From positions 1-64,000 of the forward strand of contig JADLFV010000080.1 in the NCBI GenBank assembly GCA_020849625.1: a DNA stretch of 64,000 bases. The letters run 5' to 3'. Numbering within the stretch: position 1 is the first letter of the stretch; each line of letters opens with the position of its first letter. This DNA is from Phycisphaeraceae bacterium (GTDB taxonomy: Bacteria > Planctomycetota > Phycisphaerae > Phycisphaerales > Phycisphaeraceae). Of the stretch, positions 33,599 through 42,409 are shown one piece after another. A program made the position numbers and the translations under genes. The notes under the pieces were generated by a model, which was not told the origin of the DNA, ran no database searches, and saw only the letters and a list, made by a program, of their open reading frames with translations.

Positions 33599-35938
33599 AT
33601 GCGTTATCTAAGGTTATGGGCCGTGCTGGCAGTGGTGATCATCGGATCTTTTACCGTATTAAGTTATTATGGCTTAAGAATTTATCGACAGGCACCCCCG
33701 ATTCCCCAACGGGTGGTGGCCGCAGACAGCCGGGTGCTATTCACCGCCAGTGACCTGCAGGACGGACAGAATGTCTGGCAGTCCATAGGTGGACAGGAAG
33801 TCGGCAGCATCTGGGGTCACGGAGCCTACGTCGCCCCCGACTGGAACGCCGACTGGCTCCACCGCGAATCGCTGTTTCTGCTGGACCGCTGGGCGTTGGC
33901 GGATCATGGTCAGCGCTACGATGCGCTTTCGGCCGGTGAGCAGGCTGCTTTGCGAGCCCGCCTGACCGAAGCCATGCGGACCAACACCTACGACCCTGCC
34001 ACAGGCGACCTGGTGCTCTCGGCCGATCGTGCCGCGGCATTTGAGGCGCTGTCCAGTTACTACGGCGCGCTGTTCGGTGATGCGGATGCATTCCCCGAGT
34101 CCGTGCGGGCCTATGCGGATGGCGGTTTCTCGCCGCAGAAGCTGCGCGAAGCCTATGCCATACCGCGCAACACGGTTCCTGATGCCACTCGCCGTCAGCA
34201 GATGAGTGCCTTTTTCTTCTGGTCCACTTGGGCCACCACCGCCAACCGGCCCGGCAGCGATGTCAGCTACACACAGAACTGGCCCGCCGAGTCGCTGGTC
34301 GCCAACGCACCGACCGGCTCGATTGTGATCTGGTCACTGGTCAGTTTTGTGCTGTTGCTGGCGGGCATTGGCGCCCTGGTGTGGCATCACGCCACGCTCA
34401 AGCATGACAAGGATGACGAGCCGCGCATCCCCGGCCAGGATCCGCTGCTGGCGTTACAGCCTACGCCCTCGATGAAGGCGACGCTCAAATACTTCTGGGT
34501 CGTCGTCGGCCTGATCCTGGCACAGGTCGGGCTCGGCGTGCTTACGGCTCACTACGGCGTGGAAGGGGAAGGTTTTTTCGGCTTCCCGCTGGCTGAGTAT
34601 CTGCCCTATTCCGTAACGCGCACGTGGCATACACAACTGGGCATTTTCTGGATCGCCACCGCCTGGCTGGCCACCGGTCTGTTCATCGCGCCGGCGGTGT
34701 CCGGGTACGAGCCGCGATTTCAGCGGGCGGGCGTCAACTTCCTGTTCGTCTGCCTGCTGCTGATCGTGGTCGGTTCTTGCTTCGGCACGTGGTACGCCAC
34801 GCGGCAGCAGATGGGCCATGAGATGAACTTCTGGTTCGGGCACCAAGGCTACGAGTATGTCGATCTCGGTCGGTTCTGGCAGTTGTTTCTGTTTGTGGGC
34901 TTGTTCGTGTGGCTGGGGCTGATGACGCGGGCGATCTGGCCGGCGTTCAAAAAACCCGGCGAAAACAAGCACATGCTCGGGTTGTTCCTGCTGTCATCGT
35001 CAGCGATTGCGCTGTTTTACGGAGCCGGCCTGATGTGGGGCCGACACACTCACCTGGCGATGGCGGAGTATTGGCGCTGGTGGGTCGTCCACCTGTGGGT
35101 TGAAGGCTTTTTTGAGGTGTTCGCCACCGTGGTCATCGCGTTCCTGTTCACGCGGATGGGACTGCTGCGGACCGCGGCTGCGACGGCGTCGGTGCTGTTC
35201 GCCACGTCGATCTTCCTGGCCGGGGGGATCATCGGCACGTTCCACCATCTTTATTTCAGCGGCACGCCGACGGCCGTGCTCGCGCTGGGCGCGGTGTTCA
35301 GCGCCCTGGAAGTGGTCCCGCTAACGCTGATCGGCTTCGAGGCTTACGAGAACCTGGCGCTGACTCGTGCCCGTCCGTGGGTCAGCGCTTACCGCTGGCC
35401 GATCTGCTTCTTCGTGGCGGTGGCGTTCTGGAACCTGGTCGGCGCGGGCTTGTTCGGGTTCCTCATCAATCCGCCGATCGCGCTGTACTACATGCAGGGC
35501 ATGAACACCACGCCGGTGCACGGCCACACGGCATTGTTCGGCGTGTACGGCATGCTGGGCATCGGGCTGACCCTGTTTTGCCTCAAGGGCCTGACCATGC
35601 ACAAGACGTGGCGGACCGGTTCGCTCAAGCTGGCGTTCTGGTCGCTGAATCTGGGCCTGGTGCTGATGGTCGTGCTTTCCATGCTGCCGGTGGGACTGAT
35701 GCAGGCCTGGGCCAGTGTTGAGAACGGCGTGTGGTACGCGCGTTCGGCTGAATTCCTGCAAACCGACCTGTTGCAGGCGCTGCGCTGGATGCGCGTCTTC
35801 GGCGACATCACCTTCAGCGTCGGTATTGCCGCCCTGGCCTGGTTCGTCCTCGGGCTGGTGACCGGCTGGTCCCTCCAGCGGCAAACAGAACCAGCCGCGG
35901 TGACGTCCGACCTGCAGCCGGCCGTGCAGCACGCCTGA
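33599..35938 (+). CDS. norZ: Quinol-dependent nitric oxide reductase (qNOR)
   Basis: A 779-residue integral membrane enzyme of the haem-copper family that reduces two NO to N2O using quinol. The N-terminal part has one helix and a periplasmic domain replacing NorC (QDGQNVWQSIGGQEVGSIWG, DWLHRE). The remaining 12 or so helices carry the histidine ligands in EGEGFFGFPLAEYLPYSVTR, TWHTQLGIFW, HLWVEGFFEVFATVVIAF, GTFHHLYFSG and HGHTALFGVYG. The Glu-rich EGFFE region in place of the oxidase tyrosine identifies a reductase. It starts an operon with the hemerythrin and Ric genes (20 and 30 base gaps). Confidence 0.95.
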   Translation: MRYLRLWAVLAVVIIGSFTVLSYYGLRIYRQAPPIPQRVVAADSRVLFTASDLQDGQNVWQSIGGQEVGSIWGHGAYVAPDWNADWLHRESLFLLDRWALADHGQRYDALSAGEQAALRARLTEAMRTNTYDPATGDLVLSADRAAAFEALSSYYGALFGDADAFPESVRAYADGGFSPQKLREAYAIPRNTVPDATRRQQMSAFFFWSTWATTANRPGSDVSYTQNWPAESLVANAPTGSIVIWSLVSFVLLLAGIGALVWHHATLKHDKDDEPRIPGQDPLLALQPTPSMKATLKYFWVVVGLILAQVGLGVLTAHYGVEGEGFFGFPLAEYLPYSVTRTWHTQLGIFWIATAWLATGLFIAPAVSGYEPRFQRAGVNFLFVCLLLIVVGSCFGTWYATRQQMGHEMNFWFGHQGYEYVDLGRFWQLFLFVGLFVWLGLMTRAIWPAFKKPGENKHMLGLFLLSSSAIALFYGAGLMWGRHTHLAMAEYWRWWVVHLWVEGFFEVFATVVIAFLFTRMGLLRTAAATASVLFATSIFLAGGIIGTFHHLYFSGTPTAVLALGAVFSALEVVPLTLIGFEAYENLALTRARPWVSAYRWPICFFVAVAFWNLVGAGLFGFLINPPIALYYMQGMNTTPVHGHTALFGVYGMLGIGLTLFCLKGLTMHKTWRTGSLKLAFWSLNLGLVLMVVLSMLPVGLMQAWASVENGVWYARSAEFLQTDLLQALRWMRVFGDITFSVGIAALAWFVLGLVTGWSLQRQTEPAAVTSDLQPAVQHA

Positions 35939-35957
35939 AGATCACAAGGAGATCATC

Positions 35958-36563
35958 ATGCCTGTCACCATTGGACAAACGCCCGACGCTGGGTTCGACC
36001 AACCGCTGAAACTGCTCAGTGATTGTCACCGGCGGATCGAAAAGTTCCTCAACATCCTCATCCACATCGCGGAGGAACGTCGCGGCGATGCGCTCGATTC
36101 CGAGCACCGCGATGCACTGGAGGCGGCACTGCGTTACTTCAAAAATGCCGCGCCATGGCACACCCGCGATGAGGAAGACTCGCTGTTTCCCCGCATGCGA
36201 CAGTCCGATGACCCCCGTGTCCGGGCGGTGATGAAACAGATCGATGCATTGGAGGATGACCACGTTGCCGCGGATGCCCAACATGCGCGGGTCGAAGAAC
36301 TCGGCCGCTGCTGGCTCGTTGCCGGCAGGCTCGATACGTCAGACGTGACCGCGCTGCGTAACCGGCTTGTGGCATTACGTGAGACGTATCGCCGGCACAT
36401 CGCCGAAGAGGACGACATGATTTTTCCCCTGGCCGGCGAAGTGCTCAGTGGATCGCAACTGAACCGGATCGGCCGCGAAATGGCCCAGCGCCGCGGCATC
36501 GATCCCGATCGCCCTTCGCCGCGCTGCCGGCATGCACAGAACCATCCCGGTCGCGCTAACTGA
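35958..36563 (+). CDS. Hemerythrin-domain protein downstream of norZ
   Basis: A 201-residue cytoplasmic protein with a hemerythrin four-helix bundle: SDCHRRIEKFLNIL, WHTRDEEDSLFPRM, DDHVAADAQHARVEEL and YRRHIAEEDDMIFPLA supply the histidine and carboxylate ligands. It is co-directional with norZ and the Ric-type gene and has AAGGAG before the ATG. Its likely role is NO or O2 binding near the membrane or iron handling during nitrosative stress. Confidence 0.85.
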   Translation: MPVTIGQTPDAGFDQPLKLLSDCHRRIEKFLNILIHIAEERRGDALDSEHRDALEAALRYFKNAAPWHTRDEEDSLFPRMRQSDDPRVRAVMKQIDALEDDHVAADAQHARVEELGRCWLVAGRLDTSDVTALRNRLVALRETYRRHIAEEDDMIFPLAGEVLSGSQLNRIGREMAQRRGIDPDRPSPRCRHAQNHPGRAN

Positions 36564-36592
36564 CGAGACACCCTTTCGACAAGGAGCTAACC

Positions 36593-37318
36593 ATGACCAC
36601 TATTGACATTCACACCACCATTGGCGAACTGGTCGCCGAGCGCCCGTCACGATCCCGCGTGTTCCAGCACCTCGGCATCGATTTCTGCTGCGGCGGCAAG
36701 AAGCCGCTGGCAGATGCCTGCCGCGACAAGGGATTGGACGCACAAACCGTGTTACAGATGTTGCTCGCCGGCGAGCAGGCTGCCGGTTCGCAGGATGTCG
36801 ATGCCGCCAAACTCTCGCTCACGGCTTTGTGCGATCACATCGAGCAGACTCATCATGCTTACCTCAAGCAGGAACTGCCCCGGCTGGAGCCCATGATCGC
36901 CAAGGTCGCAGCGGTTCATGGCGACCGTTACCCCTGGATGCGCGACGTGGCCGCCGTGTTTGGGCCATTCATGCAGGAATTGAGTTCTCACATGATGAAG
37001 GAGGAGCAGGTGCTGTTCCCCATGATTCGTGCGATGGAAGCGGGCGAAACACAGGCGGCCTGCCACTGTGGCGGCACCATCGCCAACCCCGTGCGCATGA
37101 TGGAGTTCGAGCATGACGATGCCGGCGAAGCACTGCGTCGCATGCGCGAGTTGACCGACGGCTACACGCCGCCGGTTGACGCCTGCAACACGTTCCGCGC
37201 CACGCTGGACGCCCTGCACGAACTGGAACAGGACATGCACCAGCACGTGCACAAGGAAAACAACGTGCTGTTCCCGCGGGCGTTGGCACTCGAAGCCGAG
37301 CAGCGTCAACCCGCATAG
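36593..37318 (+). CDS. ric: Iron-sulfur cluster repair di-iron protein (Ric/YtfE/ScdA)
   Basis: A 241-residue protein that repairs Fe-S clusters damaged by NO or oxidants. The N-terminal DUF542 motif (TTIGELVAERPSRSRVFQHL and GIDFCCGGK, residues about 7-41) is followed by a hemerythrin domain with HIEQTHHAYLKQELP, SSHMMKEEQVLFPMI, EFEHDDAGEAL and HQHVHKENNVLFPRA. It is the last gene of the norZ operon and is followed by a hairpin. Confidence 0.94.
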   Translation: MTTIDIHTTIGELVAERPSRSRVFQHLGIDFCCGGKKPLADACRDKGLDAQTVLQMLLAGEQAAGSQDVDAAKLSLTALCDHIEQTHHAYLKQELPRLEPMIAKVAAVHGDRYPWMRDVAAVFGPFMQELSSHMMKEEQVLFPMIRAMEAGETQAACHCGGTIANPVRMMEFEHDDAGEALRRMRELTDGYTPPVDACNTFRATLDALHELEQDMHQHVHKENNVLFPRALALEAEQRQPA

Positions 37319-37356
37319 AGCAGACCTGCCGCAACAGTAGCATCTAACTCACAACA

Positions 37357-37386
37357 GAAGCCCACGGACGAAAATCCGTGGGCTTC
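37357..37386 (+). terminator. Hairpin terminator after the norZ operon
   Basis: GAAGCCCACGGA (37357-37368) and TCCGTGGGCTTC (37375-37386) pair perfectly over 12 bases with a six-base loop. No thymine run follows, so termination may need Rho or the hairpin may stabilise the message. Confidence 0.65.
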
Positions 37387-37427
37387 GTGACGGTATGGTT
37401 GAGTAATACGGTTTGCGAAAAAACCTT

Positions 37428-37489
37428 GGGCGTGCCAGCTTTAGCTGGCATGCGTACCGGCCGGCATGCCGACTGAAGTCGGCACGCCC
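37428..37489. repeat. Double hairpin repeat (GGGCGTGCC ends)
   Basis: Two adjacent small hairpins, CGTGCCAGCTTTAGCTGGCA and GGCATGCCGACTGAAGTCGG, lie between GGGCGTGCC and GGCACGCCC ends. It lies between the convergent ric and NorE-like genes. The style resembles the gatB insertion but the sequence differs. Confidence 0.75.
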
Positions 37490-37525
37490 TGAAGCATGAG
37501 TTTTTTGCGGGATTGGTATAATCGC

Positions 37526-38776
37526 TCAGCGGATCAGGTACAGCAGCGGGAACAGAAAAATCCAGATCAGATCGACCAGATGCCAGTAGAGGCCGCCCAG
37601 ATCGACGGGTGTGTAGTAGATGCTGGAGTACCGTCCCCTCGCGGATGCGATGATGAGCACGAGGATGACGCTCATGCCGATGATGACGTGCAGGGCGTGC
37701 AGGCCCGTGAGCATGAAGTAGATGCTGAAGAAGAGGCGCAAATCCGCGGGGCGCAAGCCCTGCGGCATGTCATGTGCCGGCGAGGTGTCGATCGGATGAA
37801 GGTACTGGGGATTGACGCCGGTGGGCCCCACAGCAGCCAGTTGTATGACGGAGCGCGGGATGAGCAGTTCGAGGTCGGCTGCGGTCCAGACAGTTGGCGC
37901 GCCCTGTTGCTCTGGCGGCTTTTCGCCATCCGTGGATGATGCGGTCGCGGGTGCAGCAGCGGCCTGCTCATGGATCTGGCGCAGGTAGGCGATCACATCA
38001 CGCAGGTGATCGTCGGTGAGCGTGGGATTCCCGCCACGCGGCGGCATCTGCAACTTCATGGTGCTGTCAGCGTCCCAGGCCTGCCGTCCGATCTTGAGGA
38101 AAGTCAGCAGTTCCGGATCGCTTTTCTCATCAATGAACTTGCTGTGCAGCAGATCGGCGCCCTGATTGACCAGGCCTTTGGCGTCCTGTCCGTGGCAGGC
38201 GGCGCAGGTGCCGGTGAAGACCATCTCGCCACGGGTCGCATTTCCGACAGCCGCCGGAGCGGCGGACTTTTCTTCGGACGCGGCTGTCTCCTGTTCGTGA
38301 GGGATTTGTTCCTGCGTCCGGCCATGCTGGAAATGGGCGGCGAAGAATGCTTCGTCAGGGTCGAAGAACCGCCCCAGCATCATGCCGTGCTCCCACTTTT
38401 GTTTGTATTCGACGTATTTGACACTGAGGAAGAACCCGCCGCCCAGAAGTGTCAGGGACAGCAGCGTCACCAGCAGCCGACGCTGATCGCATTGAGCGGC
38501 GCGAACAGCCCAGGCCATGGTGAAACTGCTGATCAACAGTACGGCCGTGTTGAGTCCACCCAGTCGGACGTCCAGAAACTGACTGCCGGCCAGGACCAGT
38601 TCATAATGCGTGCCGCGATAGACCGCATAGGCGACAAACAGCCCGCCGAACATCAGAATTTCCGTGGCCAGGAATATCCACATCCCCAGCTTGGCCGACT
38701 CGTACTGTTGTCGTGAGCCGTCAAAGTGGTGGGCAAGGTGGGCGGGGCGATCGGATGGGTGTTCGTCGGTGCTCAT
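37526..38776 (-). CDS. NorE/cytochrome-oxidase subunit III-like protein with inserted cytochrome c domain
   Basis: A 416-residue fusion. The N-terminal part (residues about 25-125) holds the first helices of a haem-copper oxidase subunit III (KLGMWIFLATEILMFGGLFV, GGLNTAVLLISSFTMAWAV). The subunit III C-terminus (about 330-416) resumes with FFSIYFMLTGLHALHVIIGM and PVDLGGLYWHLVDLIWIFLF. Between them, about residues 175-275 form a class I cytochrome c domain with the haem site CAACH near 190 and a later Met (LQMPPRGGN). NorE proteins of denitrifiers are subunit III-like. No subunit I or II partner is nearby, so the haem domain may pass electrons to NosZ. It overlaps the nosL stop (ATGA). Confidence 0.88.
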   Translation of the reverse strand: MSTDEHPSDRPAHLAHHFDGSRQQYESAKLGMWIFLATEILMFGGLFVAYAVYRGTHYELVLAGSQFLDVRLGGLNTAVLLISSFTMAWAVRAAQCDQRRLLVTLLSLTLLGGGFFLSVKYVEYKQKWEHGMMLGRFFDPDEAFFAAHFQHGRTQEQIPHEQETAASEEKSAAPAAVGNATRGEMVFTGTCAACHGQDAKGLVNQGADLLHSKFIDEKSDPELLTFLKIGRQAWDADSTMKLQMPPRGGNPTLTDDHLRDVIAYLRQIHEQAAAAPATASSTDGEKPPEQQGAPTVWTAADLELLIPRSVIQLAAVGPTGVNPQYLHPIDTSPAHDMPQGLRPADLRLFFSIYFMLTGLHALHVIIGMSVILVLIIASARGRYSSIYYTPVDLGGLYWHLVDLIWIFLFPLLYLIR

Positions 38777-39249
38777 GGTGTGGCGGGAGTTTGTTGGTCA
38801 TGCGAAACCAGGTCACGGTAAAGACGCTTTCGGCCGGGGAATTGCGCCAACAGGCGATCAGCGGCTTGCGAAGTTGCACAGGCAGCGATGCCGCAAGCCA
38901 TGGGCGTGTGCAGTTGTTCGCTCTGCACAATGGTTGCTTGTTCAGTCGTCAACCACTGCTCGCTTTCATAGTCAGTCACGTAACGCTGCACGATGCCCCC
39001 GGAAGTGGCCTCAGCCTCGTAGCGCAGCAGGCAGCCGATGTCATCGAACACCAGGGATGTGAGTCGGCCGTCGCTCTCGCGCACGATGCACGCCGCGGCG
39101 AAGCGGCCGTCGCTGACCATCATGCGACAGAAATCGCACTCCTGGGCTCCCAGGTGCAAAGCAGGCGGCTCAATGCGCTCCTCGTCTCGACAGCTGCCGC
39201 ATATCGCCGCTGCGAACAACACCAACACGACCATCAGTCGGTGCATCAT
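38773..39249 (-). CDS. nosL: Copper chaperone NosL
   Basis: A 158-residue exported protein of the NosL family, which supplies copper(I) to apo-NosZ outside the membrane. It has a hydrophobic N-terminal signal (MMHRLMVVLVLFAAAICGSC). The hallmark CDFCRMMVSDGRFAAACI follows, and FDDIGCLLRYE lies further on. It overlaps the stop of nosY by four bases and its own stop overlaps the next start in the same way. A CCCCCGGAA word lies at 38996. Confidence 0.92.
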   Translation of the reverse strand: MMHRLMVVLVLFAAAICGSCRDEERIEPPALHLGAQECDFCRMMVSDGRFAAACIVRESDGRLTSLVFDDIGCLLRYEAEATSGGIVQRYVTDYESEQWLTTEQATIVQSEQLHTPMACGIAACATSQAADRLLAQFPGRKRLYRDLVSHDQQTPATP

Positions 39250-40076
39250 GACAGCGGCCTCCGGGCGAAGAGCAGCGCCGCCAGCGCCATCGGCGCCACG
39301 ATCCAGGCGGTCAACGCAGCGGCGAAGATTAGACCGAGCCAGCGCCCGTATTCCTGCACCGCGTAAGTCGCTGCCGGCCCCAGCACGTCCAGGCTGGCGT
39401 GCATGCTGCGCAGCACCGACATCTTGAACACTTCAAGCGGATTCAGCAGAGCCAGGTGAAACAACTCGTCCATGCGCAGCCGGAACATCAGCGATCCACC
39501 CATCAGGCCCAGATCGCTGAACAAGGTCAGGGCAAGCCACAACACGATGACCATTCCCACAGCCACCGAAGCTTTGCGCACCAGGGCGGACACCAGCAGC
39601 CCGACGCTCAGCATGGCCAAAGCGAGCGTCATGGTCATGGCGGTCAGCACCAGGAAGCCGGCCAGGCCCTGGGCGTGTCCTTTGGCGGCAATGCTCAAGC
39701 CGGCCACACCGAACCCCAGCCCCAGGGCCGCGACCAGCGACACACCCAGGCCGACGAATTTCCCGAATAAAACTTCGAGACGATTCACCGGCTGGGCCAG
39801 CAGGTATGCCAACGTGCCGCGCTCGCGTTCGCCCGCCAGGCTGGGCGCCGCGATCGACAGGGCCATCAGGGGCACAAACAGAAGCACCAGGTTGACCAGG
39901 GCAGCGGTGGTGCGGCCGAAACCTGCCAATCCCTGCAGGGTCGTTCCCGCCAGCGACAATTGCGCCATCGCCAACGCCAGCACGGTGAATGCAGCGGCGT
40001 AACATTGAAACCAGCGGTTGCGCAGGGCGTCACGTATTTCCTTGCGGCCGATGATCATGACGGTGCGCACGCTCAT
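39246..40076 (-). CDS. nosY: ABC transporter permease NosY
   Basis: A 276-residue inner-membrane protein with about six helices and the ABC-2 permease pattern. The segment SLAGERERGTLAYLLAQPVN is characteristic of NosY. Together with NosF it forms the transporter needed to mature the CuZ site of NosZ; the transported compound is thought to be a sulfur species. Four-base overlaps join it to both neighbours. Confidence 0.92.
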   Translation of the reverse strand: MSVRTVMIIGRKEIRDALRNRWFQCYAAAFTVLALAMAQLSLAGTTLQGLAGFGRTTAALVNLVLLFVPLMALSIAAPSLAGERERGTLAYLLAQPVNRLEVLFGKFVGLGVSLVAALGLGFGVAGLSIAAKGHAQGLAGFLVLTAMTMTLALAMLSVGLLVSALVRKASVAVGMVIVLWLALTLFSDLGLMGGSLMFRLRMDELFHLALLNPLEVFKMSVLRSMHASLDVLGPAATYAVQEYGRWLGLIFAAALTAWIVAPMALAALLFARRPLS

Positions 40077-42385
40077 GACGTGACTCCTTCCTCACCGTTG
40101 CTGTGGTTATCCAGTTCAAAGTCCTGCACCGTCAATCCGCCCGTCATCAGCACGTTCAACGGCCGGCCCTTGTCATCGGGGCGGACCCGCACGCTCAGGC
40201 TGCGACCATTGCGGCGAGCATCGAATCCCTCGCGGTGCAGAAGTTCCACCGCCTTGTCGAGACCAGCCGCATCCACCCAGACCCGCAGTCCCACCTGCAA
40301 ACCGAGCGTCTGCGCCAACTGCTGCGGCTCACACACCGCGGTCACTCTGCCGCGCTGCATCACCAGAACGCGATCAGCCAGGGCGGTGATCTCCTCCAGA
40401 CGATGCGAGGTGAAAAGGATGGCCTTGTCGCGCCGCCGTTGATCCTGAAGCAGGCTGAGGAAGCTGCGTCGGGCCGCGGCGTCGAGATTGGCGGTGATCT
40501 CATCGAGGATCAGCAGGGGCGGATCAGCCAGCAGGGCGGCCGCGAGGGCCAGGCGCTGTTTCATGCCGCCGGACAGCGCTGCGACTTTCTTTCGTGCATG
40601 ATCCGACAGGCCGACTTCCGCCAGCACTTGGCCCACGCGCCGCTTGTGTACGCGCTTGATTCGGGCGAAGAAGCACAGCAATTCATCGGCTTTCCAGTCA
40701 TCGTAGAACGCCAGCTCCTGCGGCACGTAGCCCACGCAGGTGCGGGCAGCTTTGCCGTGGCGTCGCACATCGTGGCCGACGATCACGATGCTGGCTCCGG
40801 CCGCGCAGCGATACAGGCCGAGGATGCAGCGAATGGCGGTGGTTTTGCCTGCGCCGTTGTCACCCCACAGAGCCAAAGCCTCGCCGCCCCGCAGATCAAA
40901 ACTCATATCCTCAACCGCCCAGACACGTCCGAAGCGCTTGCTCAGCGATTGCACCTTCAAAAGCGGCGCGGTGCTCGTCACAGCCTCGGAGTCTTGCATT
41001 TCGAATTGAGCGGCTGGGGCCGCTGTTGAGGCCGTCGCATTTCGAATCGGCCCTCTGCCCACCAAGGTCAACAGCAGGCCGCTGGCGACGATCAATCCCG
41101 CCGCCACGGCAGCCAGTGATGATGCGGATGCTTGCGTTTGCTGCGGCATGGCGATCAGAATCGGCTGCATCAGCGGGGCGCTATCCGTGAGTTTGGGAAT
41201 GGGACGAATGGTAGGCACGGTGCGGGCGGCCATCTCGATGGCCTGCTGGGCGGGACTGAACAGGAACAGGCGCAGCTTCGGCTCGCGGTCCATCAGGTTC
41301 TCGAACAGGCTTTGCGCCTGATAAGGCACGTCGCCCACGCCGTCGCCGCCGCGGTCGTATCCGTTGTAGTCGCTCCAGTAGTTGCCGCGGCCGTCTGTCG
41401 TGAAGCTGTTGCCGTCGAATCGACCGCTGCCCAGCACCGCCACCTGCTCGATGTTTTCCAGGAAGGTGTTTTCGCTGAAGTGATTGCGTTTGGTCGAAGG
41501 CTGGAAGGCCAGGGCGATATCGTTGAAAGCCAGGACATTGCGGGAGAAGTGTTGCTGGACATCGACGGAGGAGGGCGAATTGTCGAAGTAGATGCCGATG
41601 CGGTTGCCGTCGAACACGTTGCCGGTGGCGGTAACGCCGTCCATGTCCTTGAGTCCGATGCCGTAGCCGCTGGGTCCGCGATTACGGGCGAAGCGATTGC
41701 CGCGGAGGGTCAGACGCCGGCTGTACATCAGGAACGCGCCGACGGAGTTGTCCTGCAGGCTGTTATTTTCCAGCGTGTTGTCGTCGCAGTACATGAAGTG
41801 CAGGCCGTACCGGCCGCGACTGACCAGGTTGCCGCGAACAGTGACGTTGCTGGAGAACCAGATCACCACGTCCCGGCCGTCGTGGACGTTGTTGTCTTCG
41901 ATCAGGCAGCCGGGCGAATACCACAGGCGGATGCCGTCGCCGCGGCGAGGCAGATCCAGGTCTTTGCCGCCGATGCGGTTGCGGCGGATCACGCTGTCGG
42001 CCGCCTTTTTCAGATAGATGCCGAAAAGCACATCATCAAAAGTGTTGTCCTCGATGATGGCGCGGGGGGCGAGCACGACGATCCCGGCATTTTCACGATC
42101 CAGGCTGTCGCCGGTGCCGGTGATGCGCATCCCGCGCACGGTCACATCGGGTGCTTCGATGCGAATCGCGTCGCCTTTTTCATGAGCGTCTATGATCGCG
42201 CCCGGCTCACCGGCCAGGGTCATGGAGCGACGGATCACCAGTGGGCCGTCATGTCGTCCGGCAGTGACGCGCACGGTCTGGCCGGCCTGCGATTCATCGA
42301 TCAGACGTTGCAGTTCACCCTCTTGCGCACGGGCGCCAGCGGTTGTCGCCAGGATCATCACCAGTTGCATCGTGATACGGAGCAT
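40073..42385 (-). CDS. nosDF: NosD-NosF fusion: beta-helix copper-site protein joined to ABC ATPase
   Basis: A 770-residue protein. After a signal peptide (MLRITMQLVMILATTAGARA), residues about 25-380 are a right-handed beta-helix of the NosD/CASH type with repeated N-x-[IVF]-x-x-N turns (IEDNTFDDVLFGIYL, LRGNRFARNRGPSGYGIGLK). One helix (about 420-442, SLAAVAAGLIVASGLLLTLV) crosses the membrane. The C-terminal part is a NosF ATPase with Walker A GDNGAGKTT near 510, the signature LSGGMKQRLALA near 602 and Walker B PPLLILDEI. In other nos clusters NosD and NosF are separate proteins. The topology (NosD outside, NosF inside) is compatible with fusion. Confidence 0.93.
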   Translation of the reverse strand: MLRITMQLVMILATTAGARAQEGELQRLIDESQAGQTVRVTAGRHDGPLVIRRSMTLAGEPGAIIDAHEKGDAIRIEAPDVTVRGMRITGTGDSLDRENAGIVVLAPRAIIEDNTFDDVLFGIYLKKAADSVIRRNRIGGKDLDLPRRGDGIRLWYSPGCLIEDNNVHDGRDVVIWFSSNVTVRGNLVSRGRYGLHFMYCDDNTLENNSLQDNSVGAFLMYSRRLTLRGNRFARNRGPSGYGIGLKDMDGVTATGNVFDGNRIGIYFDNSPSSVDVQQHFSRNVLAFNDIALAFQPSTKRNHFSENTFLENIEQVAVLGSGRFDGNSFTTDGRGNYWSDYNGYDRGGDGVGDVPYQAQSLFENLMDREPKLRLFLFSPAQQAIEMAARTVPTIRPIPKLTDSAPLMQPILIAMPQQTQASASSLAAVAAGLIVASGLLLTLVGRGPIRNATASTAAPAAQFEMQDSEAVTSTAPLLKVQSLSKRFGRVWAVEDMSFDLRGGEALALWGDNGAGKTTAIRCILGLYRCAAGASIVIVGHDVRRHGKAARTCVGYVPQELAFYDDWKADELLCFFARIKRVHKRRVGQVLAEVGLSDHARKKVAALSGGMKQRLALAAALLADPPLLILDEITANLDAAARRSFLSLLQDQRRRDKAILFTSHRLEEITALADRVLVMQRGRVTAVCEPQQLAQTLGLQVGLRVWVDAAGLDKAVELLHREGFDARRNGRSLSVRVRPDDKGRPLNVLMTGGLTVQDFELDNHSNGEEGVTS

Positions 42386-42409
42386 GTTGCAGTCGCTTCC
42401 CTGACCACG

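Noticed and set aside
37526-38776. Assembly chimera explaining the cytochrome c insertion in the subunit III-like gene
   Set aside because: The frame is continuous, both junctions are inside flexible linkers, base composition does not change, and the start overlaps nosL exactly. A chimera cannot be fully excluded without reads.
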